DNA from: Mycobacterium scrofulaceum
GTDB taxonomy: Bacteria; Actinomycetota; Actinomycetes; Mycobacteriales; Mycobacteriaceae
Direction: 5' to 3'
Assembly: GCF_001667885.1 (NCBI RefSeq)
Contig: NZ_LZJW01000083.1
Span: 1 to 64,000 of the forward strand
DNA length: 64,000 bases
Shown here: positions 10,895 to 23,510 of the stretch, piece after piece
Layout of the letters: every line of letters starts with the position of its first letter
Position numbering within the stretch: the first letter of the stretch is position 1
Program-made: the position numbers and the translations under genes
Notes under the pieces: model-generated
Databases searched by the model: none
What the model was told of the DNA's origin: nothing
The model's input: only the letters and a program-made list of their open reading frames with translations

Positions 10895-10901
10895 GGTGCT
10901 C

Positions 10902-11957
10902 ATGAAGTTTCGAGGCCCGCTCATCGCGTTGACCCTGTTCATGGTGGTCTCGTTTACGCTGACGTGGCTGGTGTACGTGAGCCTGCGGCGTGACGTGGCC
11001 GGCGACACCGCCAGGTATTCGGCGGTGTTCAGCGACGTGTACGGGCTGCGCGAAGGCGACGACGTCCGGATGGCCGGGGTGCGCGTCGGCCGGGTCGAAA
11101 AGATCGAGCTCGACGGTAATCTCGCGAAGGTCTCGTTCGTGGTGCAGCAGGAGCAACGGCTGTTCGGAAACACCCTCGCGTCGGTCACCTACCAGAACAT
11201 CGTCGGCCAGCGTTACCTCGGACTGTCGTTGGGCAAGGAAGGCAGCCCGCAGCTGCTCCCGCCGGGCAGCACGATTCCGCTGGAACGCACCGAACCCTCC
11301 TTCGACGTCACCACGCTGCTGAACGGCTACGAACCGTTGTTCAGCCTGCTGAACCCCCACGACGCCGACAACCTCACCAAGGGCATCATCGCCTCGCTGC
11401 AAGGCGACACGTCATCGCTGACCACGCTGGTCGGCCAGACCTCCACGCTCACCGAGACATTCGCGGGCCGGGACCAGGCCCTCGGCAGCGTGATCACCAA
11501 TCTGAACAAGGTGATGGCCAACCTCGCCCAGCAGAACGACAACCTCGACGGGGTCATTACCCAAACCCGCAGTGTCGTCGGCGAGCTCGACGTCCGGCGG
11601 CAGGCCCTGGTCGACTCGGTGGGTTCGCTGGCCCGGGTGACCGGCCGGCTGTCGGCCTCGGCGACGGACGTGTATCCGGCCCTGCGCGAATTCATCGACC
11701 GCCAGCCCGGTGCCACCAAACACATCATGGAGGTCGAACCGCAGGTGGCGTTCTTCGGCGACAACATCCCGCTGCTGCTGAAGGGGCTGGCCCGGGTCGG
11801 CAACCAGGGCGCCTATGGCAATGCCTACGTGTGCGACGTGAACTTCATGGGGTTCTTCCCCGGCCTCAACGATGTGGTGCCGATCATCGTCAATGCCGCC
11901 ACGCCGGGCAACAAAGCGTGGCACAGCCCGAGATGCAGGAGCACGGCCGATGGCTGA
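10902..11957 (+). CDS. mceB: MceB family protein
   Basis: Mce subunit of about 351 residues starting MKFRGPLIALTLFMVVSF, the usual MceB N-terminal anchor. The MCE domain (about 36-115) contains GLREGDDVRMAGVRVGRV, and a coiled-coil region follows at about 150-270. A GTG two codons earlier (10896) is an alternative start. The 3' end carries two cysteines (one in YVCDVNF) and overlaps mceC by 8 bases. Confidence 0.92.
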   Translation: MKFRGPLIALTLFMVVSFTLTWLVYVSLRRDVAGDTARYSAVFSDVYGLREGDDVRMAGVRVGRVEKIELDGNLAKVSFVVQQEQRLFGNTLASVTYQNIVGQRYLGLSLGKEGSPQLLPPGSTIPLERTEPSFDVTTLLNGYEPLFSLLNPHDADNLTKGIIASLQGDTSSLTTLVGQTSTLTETFAGRDQALGSVITNLNKVMANLAQQNDNLDGVITQTRSVVGELDVRRQALVDSVGSLARVTGRLSASATDVYPALREFIDRQPGATKHIMEVEPQVAFFGDNIPLLLKGLARVGNQGAYGNAYVCDVNFMGFFPGLNDVVPIIVNAATPGNKAWHSPRCRSTADG

Positions 11958-12996
11958 CGCGTCCGTATGGCAGCGGATGAAGAACCGTCCGCTGGAAAGC
12001 TACAACAAGACCTGGCTGGGGTTCATCGCCGTCGCGGTGGTCGCGGTGGTCATCGCGGTCATGCTGCTCGTCCACGCGCTCGGCGCCGGATACCGGCACT
12101 ACACCGCCGAGTTCCTGCAAGCCGCCTCGCTGCGGGCCGGCAACCCGATCGTGGTCGCCGGCATCCCGGTGGGCAACGTCACCAGCATGAAACTCGTCGG
12201 CGACCACGTCGAGGCGGGGCTGAAGATCCGGGACAACATCGCGCTCGGGAAGGATTCCCGCGCGCAGATCAAGGTGACCACCATCTTGGGTTCGCGGTAC
12301 CTCGCGCTGGAACCCAGCGGTCCGGCGCACCTGCCCAACAACACCTTCGACCTGCGGCACACCGAGGTGCCCTATGACCTGCAAGCCGCGCTGCAGGACG
12401 CCACCACCACGTTCGAGCAGGTCGACTCCGACCGGTTCGCGCAATCGCTGGCGGTGCTCGGCAAGCAGCTCGAAGGACTGCCGGCGGTTGTGCCGCAGGC
12501 GATTTCGAACATCCACACGCTGTCGTCGATCATCGCGGTGCGCCGCGACCAGTTGGGCCAGCTCCTGCGCAGCACCGAGCAGGTGACCAACACGTTGCGG
12601 CGCCAACAGGCCGACATCGGCACCCTGGTCAACCAGGGCCAAGACCTGCTGGGCCAATTCGTCGCGCGGCGAGCGGTTTTCCACGCGATGATGCAATCCC
12701 TGTCGAGCCTGGTCGACACCATGAGCCAGGTCGTAATCAGCGACCGGCCGGCTCTGGACGCGCTGATCAAGGACATGCGTGACTTCACCAACCTGATGTC
12801 CGCGCACGACGACCTGCTGCACAGCATGCTGCAAACCAGCCCGATCTTCTTCCGGGAGGCCGCCAACCTAACGGGTGACGGGAACGCGATCAACTTCAAC
12901 GCGCCCAACGTCCCGGCGATCGACTCGTGGATGTGCGCAATCAGCGGCCGCGCCAAGCAGTTCGGCATGATCCAATATTTCAAGGACTGCAAGTGA
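11950..12996 (+). CDS. mceC: MceC family protein
   Basis: Mce subunit of about 348 residues. A short cytosolic N-terminus (MADASVWQRMKNRPLESYN) precedes a membrane helix (LGFIAVAVVAVVIAVMLL), an MCE domain with SLRAGNPIVVAGIPVGNV (about 58-130) and a long helical region. The start ATG at 11950 overlaps the mceB stop; the longer frame from 11872 is read-through inside mceB. The gene ends in GTGA shared with mceD, so the operon is translationally coupled. Confidence 0.92.
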   Translation: MADASVWQRMKNRPLESYNKTWLGFIAVAVVAVVIAVMLLVHALGAGYRHYTAEFLQAASLRAGNPIVVAGIPVGNVTSMKLVGDHVEAGLKIRDNIALGKDSRAQIKVTTILGSRYLALEPSGPAHLPNNTFDLRHTEVPYDLQAALQDATTTFEQVDSDRFAQSLAVLGKQLEGLPAVVPQAISNIHTLSSIIAVRRDQLGQLLRSTEQVTNTLRRQQADIGTLVNQGQDLLGQFVARRAVFHAMMQSLSSLVDTMSQVVISDRPALDALIKDMRDFTNLMSAHDDLLHSMLQTSPIFFREAANLTGDGNAINFNAPNVPAIDSWMCAISGRAKQFGMIQYFKDCK

Positions 12997-14108
12997 AGGG
13001 GCTCGCGTCGAAATCGGTGGCCATCATCGCGGCCCTGGCGGCGATCGCCGCAGTCGCCGGCATCGGCTGGTGGTGCTTCGGTTCCGACGAGGACACGATC
13101 ACCGTGACCGCCCAGTTCGACAGCGCCGCAGGCCTCTACGAGGGCAACGAGGTGGCGGTCCTCGGCATGCCGGTCGGCAAGATCACCAAGATCACCGCCA
13201 AGGGCGGCTACGTCGAAGTCGATTTCACCGTCGACCGCCACGTCCAAGTTCCGGCCACCGCGCAGGCCGTCACCGTGTCAACCTCCATCCTCACCGACCG
13301 GCAGATCGAACTCACACCGCCGTATCACGGCGGACCGACCCTGCAAAACCACGACACCATCGGATTGCCCCGGACCAAGACGCCCGTCGAATTCAGCAGC
13401 GTCCTCAACGTTTTGGACAAGGTGACCAAGTCGCTCGAGGGCGACGGCCGCGGCGGCGGGCCGATCGCCGACGTGCTGAACGGCGGCACCCAGGTCGTCG
13501 ACGGCAACGGGGAAAGAATCAAGTCCGCGCTCGGCGAGCTGTCCAAGGCGCTGCGCCTGTCCAGCGACGGCGGTGCGGCGACCCGCGAGCAGATCACCAC
13601 GATCGTCAGGAACATCAGCTCCCTGTTCGACGCCGTGGCCGCCAACGACACCAAGCTGCGCGAATTCGCCTCCACCATCCACCAAGTCAGCCAGGTCATG
13701 GCCGACGAGGACCTCGGCAGCGGCAGCACGGGACGGAAACTCGACGCACTGATCCAGCGGGCCGGCGACCTGCTCGACGCCAACCGCGACAACATCAAGC
13801 AGACCGCGCTGAACGGCAACGCCACGCTGCAGATGGTGACCGACCAGCGGCGCGACCTGGCCGAGCTCCTGGACCTGGCTCCGCTGGTGGCCGACAACGC
13901 CTACAACATGATCGACCGGTCCAACGGCAGCGTCCGCGCACGCTTCCTGACGGATCGGTTGCTCTTCGATAGCCAGTACACGAAAGAGATCTGCAACCTG
14001 ATGGGCCTTCGGCAGCTGGGCTGCAGCACCGGGACGATCCAGGACTTCGGCCCAGATTTCGGTTTGACCTACGTGCTGGACGGCATGGCCGCGATGGGGC
14101 AGAAATGA
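12993..14108 (+). CDS. mceD: MceD family protein
   Basis: Mce subunit, 371 residues from the GTG at 12993 that overlaps the mceC stop (GTGA). The N-terminal anchor is SVAIIAALAAIAAVAGIGWW, the MCE domain contains GLYEGNEVAVLGMPVGKI (about 43-110), and a helical region with TREQITTIVRNISSLFD follows. The C-terminus has two Cys (EICNLMGL, LGCSTGT). A four-base ATGA overlap leads into mceE. Confidence 0.92.
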   Translation: MKGLASKSVAIIAALAAIAAVAGIGWWCFGSDEDTITVTAQFDSAAGLYEGNEVAVLGMPVGKITKITAKGGYVEVDFTVDRHVQVPATAQAVTVSTSILTDRQIELTPPYHGGPTLQNHDTIGLPRTKTPVEFSSVLNVLDKVTKSLEGDGRGGGPIADVLNGGTQVVDGNGERIKSALGELSKALRLSSDGGAATREQITTIVRNISSLFDAVAANDTKLREFASTIHQVSQVMADEDLGSGSTGRKLDALIQRAGDLLDANRDNIKQTALNGNATLQMVTDQRRDLAELLDLAPLVADNAYNMIDRSNGSVRARFLTDRLLFDSQYTKEICNLMGLRQLGCSTGTIQDFGPDFGLTYVLDGMAAMGQK

Positions 14109-15304
14109 TCACCGTGGGCCCGCGGGGCCTGCTGGCGGCGGTGGCCGCGGCGATGGTGACCGCCGGATGCGCCACGAACGGCCTTGCCAGCCTGCCCCTT
14201 CCGGCCCCCGGCCTGGGTTCGGGAGGCTACTCGCTGAACGCCGTGTTCTCCAACGCACTCAACCTGCCGATGAACGCCAAGGTGAAACTCGCCGGCGCCG
14301 ACGTGGGGCAGCTCGAGTCGATGGTCGCGCGCAACTACACCGCGGTCACCCGGCTCCGCATCAGGGACGGCGTGCAACTGCCCCGGGAGAGCACCGCCGA
14401 ATTGCGGACCGCGACACCGCTGGGCGACGTGTTCGTCGCCCTGAAGCCGCCGGCCGCCGGCGAGCCGGACGCACCACTGTTGAAGGACGGCGACACTATC
14501 GGCCTGGACTCGACGGCGGCCGCCGCGACCGTCGAGTCGGTGTTGAGCTCGGCGGCGATTCTGGTGAACGGCGGGGCGGTACGCAATTTCACCAACATCA
14601 TCAACGGTTTCGGCAAGGCGACCGGCGACCAGGGCCAGGCGTTCGGCGACATGATCCGCAAGTCCAACGAGCTGCTCGGAACGCTGGACTCGCGGTCCGA
14701 TCAGATCTCGACCGCGTTGACCCAATTGTCGCGCCTGGCCGATGAACTCGACGCCAAGGACCAAACCATCAGCGAGCTGATGGCGGCCGCCCGTCCCGCC
14801 ACTTCGGCCCTGGCCGACAACACCGCCCAGCTCTCCGACCTGGCCGTGCAGGTGGGCGACACCTCCCGGCTGCTGGCCCGGTTCCCGTCGATCGGCGGGA
14901 CCGACACCAGCGGCCGCAGCATCATCCGCGACCTGAACACGGTCGCCGGGGCCGCCAATGACGTTGCGGTGAGCCCCGACACCAGCTGGCTGGCGCTGAA
15001 CCGGCTGATCCCGCCATTGGTCAAATCGACCGCCGGCAACTCGATTTCGGTGAACGTGGGTGTGGACAAGATCATGCTGGGATCGCTTCCCGATATCGGA
15101 TTCCCCGGCGACATCGGACTGCACGGCCCGCACCACTACAACGTGAACCTGCTCGTCGGCACCCTCAAGTACACCCTGTGGCGGCTGCAGGAACGCGTGG
15201 TCGGCCGCGGGCCGAATTCGCCTCAGGTTCCGGTCATTCCGGACCCGAATATCCCCGGCCAAATCGACGTTGCCCCCGGACCGCCGCAGGGACCGCACCC
15301 ATGA
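14105..15304 (+). CDS. mceE: MceE family lipoprotein
   Basis: The lipoprotein subunit of the Mce complex, 399 residues. The signal peptide ends in a lipobox VTAGC (about 18-22), so it is expected to be acylated and anchored at the outer face of the plasma membrane. An MCE domain with LPMNAKVKLAGADVGQLES follows, then helical segments and a Pro/Gly-rich C-terminus. It overlaps the previous gene and the next one by 4 bases each. Confidence 0.93.
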   Translation: MITVGPRGLLAAVAAAMVTAGCATNGLASLPLPAPGLGSGGYSLNAVFSNALNLPMNAKVKLAGADVGQLESMVARNYTAVTRLRIRDGVQLPRESTAELRTATPLGDVFVALKPPAAGEPDAPLLKDGDTIGLDSTAAAATVESVLSSAAILVNGGAVRNFTNIINGFGKATGDQGQAFGDMIRKSNELLGTLDSRSDQISTALTQLSRLADELDAKDQTISELMAAARPATSALADNTAQLSDLAVQVGDTSRLLARFPSIGGTDTSGRSIIRDLNTVAGAANDVAVSPDTSWLALNRLIPPLVKSTAGNSISVNVGVDKIMLGSLPDIGFPGDIGLHGPHHYNVNLLVGTLKYTLWRLQERVVGRGPNSPQVPVIPDPNIPGQIDVAPGPPQGPHP

Positions 15305-16551
15305 TCGACAACGTCGCCAACGTCATCGTCCGGGCGGTGCGCACCGGCCACCGGCAGCAGGTCTGGCTGTCGGTGGCCGGCTTGGCGCTCATACTGGTCG
15401 TCGCCACCGCGTACCTGCTCATCGGCGCGCTGCGGGTGAAGCCCTTCGCCACGGCGTACCGCGTCACCGTGCAGCTGCCGGAATCCGGCGGCTTGCTGCC
15501 TAACCAGGACGTCGCGCTACGGGGAGTGCGCGTCGGCCGGGTCGAGTCGCTGAGGATCACCGACAACGGCGTCAACGCCATCGCCAGCATCACGTCGAAC
15601 GTGCGGATACCGGCCAACAGCGTGGTGCACGTCTCGGCGCTGTCGCCGGCCGGCGAGCAATACATCAACTTCGAGGCCGCATCGGACGCCGGGCCGTATC
15701 TACACGACGGCAGCCTCATCACCTCCGACCGCGCCACGGTTCCGGTCAGCCTCGCGCAATTGCTCGGTGACGCCGACGGGCTGCTGGCCCAGGTCGACCC
15801 GCACAAGGTCGAGCTGATCAAGAAGGAACTGAGCCTGAGCAAGGACGGCCCGGCGAAGCTGACTGCGATCGTCGACGGCGGCACGTTCCTGCTTTCCACG
15901 CTCGATTCGGTGCTGCCTCAAACCACCAGCATCATCAAGACGAGCCGGGTCGTGCTCACGCTGGCGAGCGACAAGAACGCCGGGCTGGGCGCTGCCGCAA
16001 CGGAACTCGACCGAACGCTGACCGGCGTGGCCAGGATGCAGGCCGGCTATCGCCGCTTGACCGGGCAAACCCCGCGCACGCTTTCCGCGGTCGACAACCT
16101 GTTCACCGACAACTCCGACACCATGGTGCAGCTGCTGGGCAGCATGGCGACCATGTCGCAGCTGCTCTATCTACGCGTTCCGGCGCTCAACGCACTGTTC
16201 CCCGATTACCGTGGGTCCGTGTTGGACGCGGTGACAAGCGCATTTCACGATCACGGGGTCTGGGCCACGGCCGACTTGTACCCGCGCTACGTCTGCGACT
16301 ACGGGACGCCGTCGCACGCCTCCTCCGCCGCCGACTACTACGAGCCGTTCATGTACACCTACTGCCGCGACGACGACCCCGCGGTCTCGATCCGGGGAGC
16401 CAAGAACGCGCCGCGGCCGGGCGGCGACGACACCGCCGGACCCCCGCCTGGTGCGGACCTGGGCCGTCTCACCGATCCGACCCCGCGTGGTCGCTACACG
16501 ATTCCCACCCCCTACGGCGGTCCGCCCCTGCCGATCGAACCGCCGCACTAA
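15301..16551 (+). CDS. mceF: MceF family protein
   Basis: Last Mce subunit, 416 residues from ATG 15301 (MIDNVANVIVRAVRTG). A single N-terminal helix (LALILVVATAYLLIGAL) precedes an MCE domain with LLPNQDVALRGVRVGRVES (about 61-130), a helical region, and a Pro/Gly-rich tail (YGGPPLPIEPPH). The longer frame from 15178 is a shadow inside mceE. It completes a full set of six Mce proteins with both permeases, so the transporter looks intact. Confidence 0.92.
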   Translation: MIDNVANVIVRAVRTGHRQQVWLSVAGLALILVVATAYLLIGALRVKPFATAYRVTVQLPESGGLLPNQDVALRGVRVGRVESLRITDNGVNAIASITSNVRIPANSVVHVSALSPAGEQYINFEAASDAGPYLHDGSLITSDRATVPVSLAQLLGDADGLLAQVDPHKVELIKKELSLSKDGPAKLTAIVDGGTFLLSTLDSVLPQTTSIIKTSRVVLTLASDKNAGLGAAATELDRTLTGVARMQAGYRRLTGQTPRTLSAVDNLFTDNSDTMVQLLGSMATMSQLLYLRVPALNALFPDYRGSVLDAVTSAFHDHGVWATADLYPRYVCDYGTPSHASSAADYYEPFMYTYCRDDDPAVSIRGAKNAPRPGGDDTAGPPPGADLGRLTDPTPRGRYTIPTPYGGPPLPIEPPH

Positions 16552-16581
16552 GCCGTCAACCCCCATCTCGAGGAGCTCATC

Positions 16582-17238
16582 GTGATCGTGACCACCAAGA
16601 AGAACCCGAAGGCCGAGGCGCGCGTCGACGTGGATCCGGATGACGAAAGCCGTTTGGCCGCAACCGAAGACACCGAGGAGGTGGGCGTCGACGAGCAACC
16701 CGACGAAGAAGACGGGGTGCTGCTCAAAGGCAAGCCTCGCCAGACCGAGCACGGGCGCCGCTGGAAGCGCTACCTGCGCCGCGGCGTGCTGCCGGCGCTA
16801 CTCGTTGCCTCGCTTGCCGTCTCGGGATTCCTCGGCTGGCGGCAATGGCAGGAACATCAAGTCAAACTCGCCGGCGAGCAGGCCCAGCAGGCCGCCATCG
16901 CCTACGCGCAGGTGCTGACGAGCATTGACTCGAACAAGGTCGACGACAACTTCAGGCAGGTCCTCGACGGCGCGACGGGCGAGTTCAAGGACATGTACAC
17001 CCAATCCAGCGTCAAACTGCGGCAGCTCCTGATCGACAATAAGGCGACGGCGCACGGTGTGGTGGTCGACTCGGCGATCCAGTCCGAATCCACCAGCAAG
17101 GTCGTCGTGCTCGTCTTCATCGACCAAACCGTCACCAACACCGCGGCACCCGACCCGCGCATCGACCGCAGCCGGATCAAGATGACCATGGAGAAGGTCG
17201 ATGGTCGCTGGCGGGCAAGCAAAGTCCAACTCCTCTGA
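16582..17238 (+). CDS. Mce-associated membrane protein (Mas)
   Basis: A 218-residue protein of the Mce-associated family. The acidic cytosolic N-terminus (DEEVGV-like region, residues 1-60) is followed by one membrane helix (LPALLVASLAVSGFLGW, about 70-86) and a periplasmic domain shaped like a SnoaL/VirB8 fold, ending VDGRWRASKVQLL. The GTG start has AGGAG upstream (GAGGAGCTCATC). In other mce operons such proteins stabilise the Mce complex; here that role is inferred from position and fold. Confidence 0.85.
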   Translation: MIVTTKKNPKAEARVDVDPDDESRLAATEDTEEVGVDEQPDEEDGVLLKGKPRQTEHGRRWKRYLRRGVLPALLVASLAVSGFLGWRQWQEHQVKLAGEQAQQAAIAYAQVLTSIDSNKVDDNFRQVLDGATGEFKDMYTQSSVKLRQLLIDNKATAHGVVVDSAIQSESTSKVVVLVFIDQTVTNTAAPDPRIDRSRIKMTMEKVDGRWRASKVQLL

Positions 17239-17256
17239 GCCGGGCGGAGGCACCTG

Positions 17257-18024
17257 ATGCTGAAGAGACTGTCGGCGGCGTTCGTATTGGTCGCGGCGAC
17301 AACGGTTCCCACCGCGCCCACCGCGCACGCATCCGCCCCGTCGTTCTGCGGTGAACTGGGCGGTGACTGGGACGGCCAGTACTGCCACACCTCGGTGACA
17401 TCGGAACGCAACGCCGTGCGGGACATCAAGGTCGCCGTGCCCGACGACCTGGTCGACAACCCGACCACCGGCCCGGTGATCCGCGACTACCTGCACACCC
17501 TGGTCAACAATTGGAAGACCGCCAACGCCCACATGGCGGCCGACAGCTACGGCGAGGAGAACTTCGAAGTTTTCCGGCACGGGAACCTGCTCAGCGCCGT
17601 ATTCCACGAGGACTACCACGCCGACGGCCCGAAGCCTAACAACGCCTACCGCACCTTCACGTTCGACATGGCCAGCGGCCGGCGGATGCAGCTGGCGGAC
17701 CTGACGACGTCGAACCCGCTGACCGCAATTCCCCCACTGGCCCAACCGTTTATCGAAACGGCGCTCAATCGGGCGCCCCCGCCCCATGATCCAGGCACCT
17801 ACCCGTTCGTGGTCGACCGCTGGACGCCGGACAAGGTCTACTCCGGGGCCTACAAGGCGTGGGCGTTGACGCCCGACGAGCTGATCCTCTACATGCCCGA
17901 CTACCCGGTAGGACACGACGAGCCGCTCAACTTCACCCCCGGCCTCATGCAGTGGTTCATGGATGGGGGCACCGTGCAGGCGCACATTCCGCTGTCGGCC
18001 CTGGCGCCGGTGCTGCGCGTCTAG
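17257..18024 (+). CDS. secreted MPT64-family protein (RsiV/DUF3298-like)
   Basis: 255 residues with a clear Sec signal peptide (LSAAFVLVAATTVPTAPTAHA, cleavage after about residue 26). The mature N-terminus has FCGELGGDWDGQYCHT, the two-Cys pattern of MPT64 (Rv1980c), and the RsiV-type domain continues with YRTFTFDMASGRRMQLADL and ELILYMPDYPVG. It starts 18 bases after the Mas gene and is probably in the mce operon. Its function is unknown; MPT64 itself is a secreted antigen. Assignment rests on recalled similarity of pattern, not a search. Confidence 0.8.
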   Translation: MLKRLSAAFVLVAATTVPTAPTAHASAPSFCGELGGDWDGQYCHTSVTSERNAVRDIKVAVPDDLVDNPTTGPVIRDYLHTLVNNWKTANAHMAADSYGEENFEVFRHGNLLSAVFHEDYHADGPKPNNAYRTFTFDMASGRRMQLADLTTSNPLTAIPPLAQPFIETALNRAPPPHDPGTYPFVVDRWTPDKVYSGAYKAWALTPDELILYMPDYPVGHDEPLNFTPGLMQWFMDGGTVQAHIPLSALAPVLRV

Positions 18025-18045
18025 CTCCGCGGCTCCGGGGTTGTC

Positions 18046-18327
18046 TCAGTTGGCCTTTCGACGGTGCAGGTCGATCGATATCACGTCGGCCGCATGTTCG
18101 CTGCGGATTACCTGACCGTCGTCCCCTGTGGCCGCGCGGCTGCTGCGGGCCGAGAATCGGACGCTTGTCGCCAGATCGCTGTAGTCCCAGGCCAAATCGC
18201 CGACTTCGCGTTTCGCGCGGCCGAGCGCGGTACACAGCGCTCCGACGATGCGCCGGACGTGCAGGACCGTGACATTGACGGTCTCCACGGCGATGTCGGC
18301 AATGCGGTTCAACTCTCGCTCCAGCAT
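18046..18327 (-). CDS. small helical protein downstream of metH, unknown
   Basis: A 93-residue ORF starting MLERELNRIADIAVETVNV, with GGGGGAGA upstream of the ATG. The longer frame up to 18540 runs through metH in another phase and is rejected. The N-terminal two thirds look amphipathic helical and the tail is polar and basic (SIDLHRRKAN). No signal peptide or known domain is seen. It lies 38 bp after metH on the same strand and ends 21 bp from the convergent MPT64-like gene. The good ribosome site supports a real gene, but homology is not established. Confidence 0.6.
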   Translation of the reverse strand: MLERELNRIADIAVETVNVTVLHVRRIVGALCTALGRAKREVGDLAWDYSDLATSVRFSARSSRAATGDDGQVIRSEHAADVISIDLHRRKAN

Positions 18328-18365
18328 GAACGTCTCTCCCCCTGAATCTTCCCCTGAGTTTAGGC

Positions 18366-22127
<3,762 letters not shown>

Positions 22128-22501
22128 GTGCATTCCTTCCGTAGCGGAAGGCGTCCTTGACTCTGCCGAGCGTGGCGGACACCGGTGGGAGCCGGATCCG
22201 TTGCAACGCCTCTCGACCCAAAAAAGTCTACGTCGTCCCCCGATCGACGTTTGGACGCCCAACTCATCGCCGCGATCGGCAGCCTGCGGATCCTGCCTGC
22301 GACGTGGTAGTTACCAAGGTTAACCAGTGTGAAGCCGAACGTATTTCGCCCTGATCGCGTCGGCGCCGGTTGCTGATGTCGTCGAGGGTCAGAACGGCAC
22401 GCACCCCACAAGGATAGTCGTCCTATGGAATGCCCTTGAACGGTTGATGGGACCCTGCCCACAACGCCGAACATCGGCCGCAAAGGCCGTACGCTGATTC
22501 T
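22128..22501. other. 374-bp divergent intergenic region metH / PAC2
   Basis: It holds the promoters of the two divergent genes. I looked for a cobalamin or SAM riboswitch core on the metH strand and did not recognise one by eye. AT-richer patches such as GGTAGTTACCAAGGTTAACC (22305-22324) are the best promoter or operator candidates. No small gene is supported. Confidence 0.4.
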
Positions 22502-23392
22502 GTGACCCCATCCGATGGCCCACCGTTTGGGAAAGCCGCACTGCCCGAACTGCACGACACCATCGTCGTGGCGGCGTTCGAGGGCTGGAACGACGCCGGC
22601 GACGCGGCCAGTGATGCCCTCGAGCACCTCGAGGCCATCTGGGAAGCCGACCCGATCCTGGAGATCGACGACGAGGCGTACTACGACTACCAGGTGAATC
22701 GGCCCGTCATTCGGCAGGTCGACGGGGTCACCCGGGAGCTGGTGTGGCCGGCCATGCGGATCTCGCACTGCCGGCCGCCGGGCAGCGACCGCGACGTCGT
22801 GTTGATGCACGGCGTGGAACCCAACATGCGCTGGCGCACCTTCTGCGCCGAATTGGTCGCCATCGCCGACAAGCTCAACGTGGACACCGTGGTCATCCTC
22901 GGTGCCCTGCTGGCCGACACGCCGCACACCCGGCCGGTCCCGGTCTCGGGCGCCGCCTACTCCCCCGAATCGGCGAAACGATTCGGGCTCGAGGAGAGCC
23001 GCTACGAGGGGCCCACCGGCATCGCCGGGGTTTTCCAGGACGCCTGCGTCGCCGCCGGGATCCCCGCCGTGACTTTTTGGGCGGCGGTACCGCACTACGT
23101 GTCGCAGCCACCCAACCCGAAGGCGACGGTGGCGCTGCTGCGCCGCGTCGAGGACGTGCTCGACATCGAGGTGCCGCTGGCCGACCTGCCGACCGACGCC
23201 GAGGAGTGGGAGCAGGCCATCACCGAGATGGCCGCAGAGGACGAGGACCTGGCCGAGTACGTGCAGTCGCTGGAACAGCGTGGCGACGCCGAGGTCGACA
23301 TGAACGAGGCCCTGGGCAAGATCGACGGCGACGCGCTGGCCGCGGAGTTCGAGCGCTACCTGCGCCGACGGCGGCCCGGCTTCGGGCGCTAG
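22502..23392 (+). CDS. PAC2 family protein (proteasome-assembly-chaperone-like)
   Basis: Orthologue of Rv2125, 296 residues from a GTG start. The PAC2 fold is shown by TIVVAAFEGWNDAGDAASDA near the N-terminus, VVLMHGVEPNMRWRTF and the Rossmann-like VVILGALLADTPHTRP, with TGIAGVFQDACVAAGIP. The C-terminus is acidic and helical (EEWEQAITEMAAEDEDLAEY). Archaeal and eukaryotic relatives assist 20S proteasome assembly; mycobacteria have a proteasome, but a chaperone role here is inference. It is divergent from metH and convergent with the SDR gene across two intergenic repeats. Confidence 0.88.
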   Translation: MTPSDGPPFGKAALPELHDTIVVAAFEGWNDAGDAASDALEHLEAIWEADPILEIDDEAYYDYQVNRPVIRQVDGVTRELVWPAMRISHCRPPGSDRDVVLMHGVEPNMRWRTFCAELVAIADKLNVDTVVILGALLADTPHTRPVPVSGAAYSPESAKRFGLEESRYEGPTGIAGVFQDACVAAGIPAVTFWAAVPHYVSQPPNPKATVALLRRVEDVLDIEVPLADLPTDAEEWEQAITEMAAEDEDLAEYVQSLEQRGDAEVDMNEALGKIDGDALAAEFERYLRRRRPGFGR

Positions 23393-23398
23393 CCCTGC

Positions 23399-23510
23399 TA
23401 GCGGCGATCGCAAGCGCGGCGTAGCCGGGCGCGGCGGGTCGCCGCCATCGAACCTAGCGGCGATCGCAAGCGCGGCGTAGCCGGGCGCCGGGTCGCCGCC
23501 ATCGAACCTA
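23399..23510. repeat. two inverted-orientation copies of the intergenic repeat
   Basis: Two units, TAGCGGCGATCGCAAGCGCG to GTCGCCGCCATCG, at 23399-23450 and 23455-23504, with a 56-bp period. Orientation is opposite to the copies at 1-133 and 3487-3538, and the second copy is 2 bp shorter. They fill the gap between the convergent PAC2 and SDR genes, and the SDR stop codon TAG (23508-23510) lies at the right edge. Confidence 0.85.

Noticed and set aside
22128..22501. Cobalamin or SAM riboswitch upstream of metH
   Set aside because: I could not identify a B12 box or SAM-type core by eye; an Rfam covariance search would decide.
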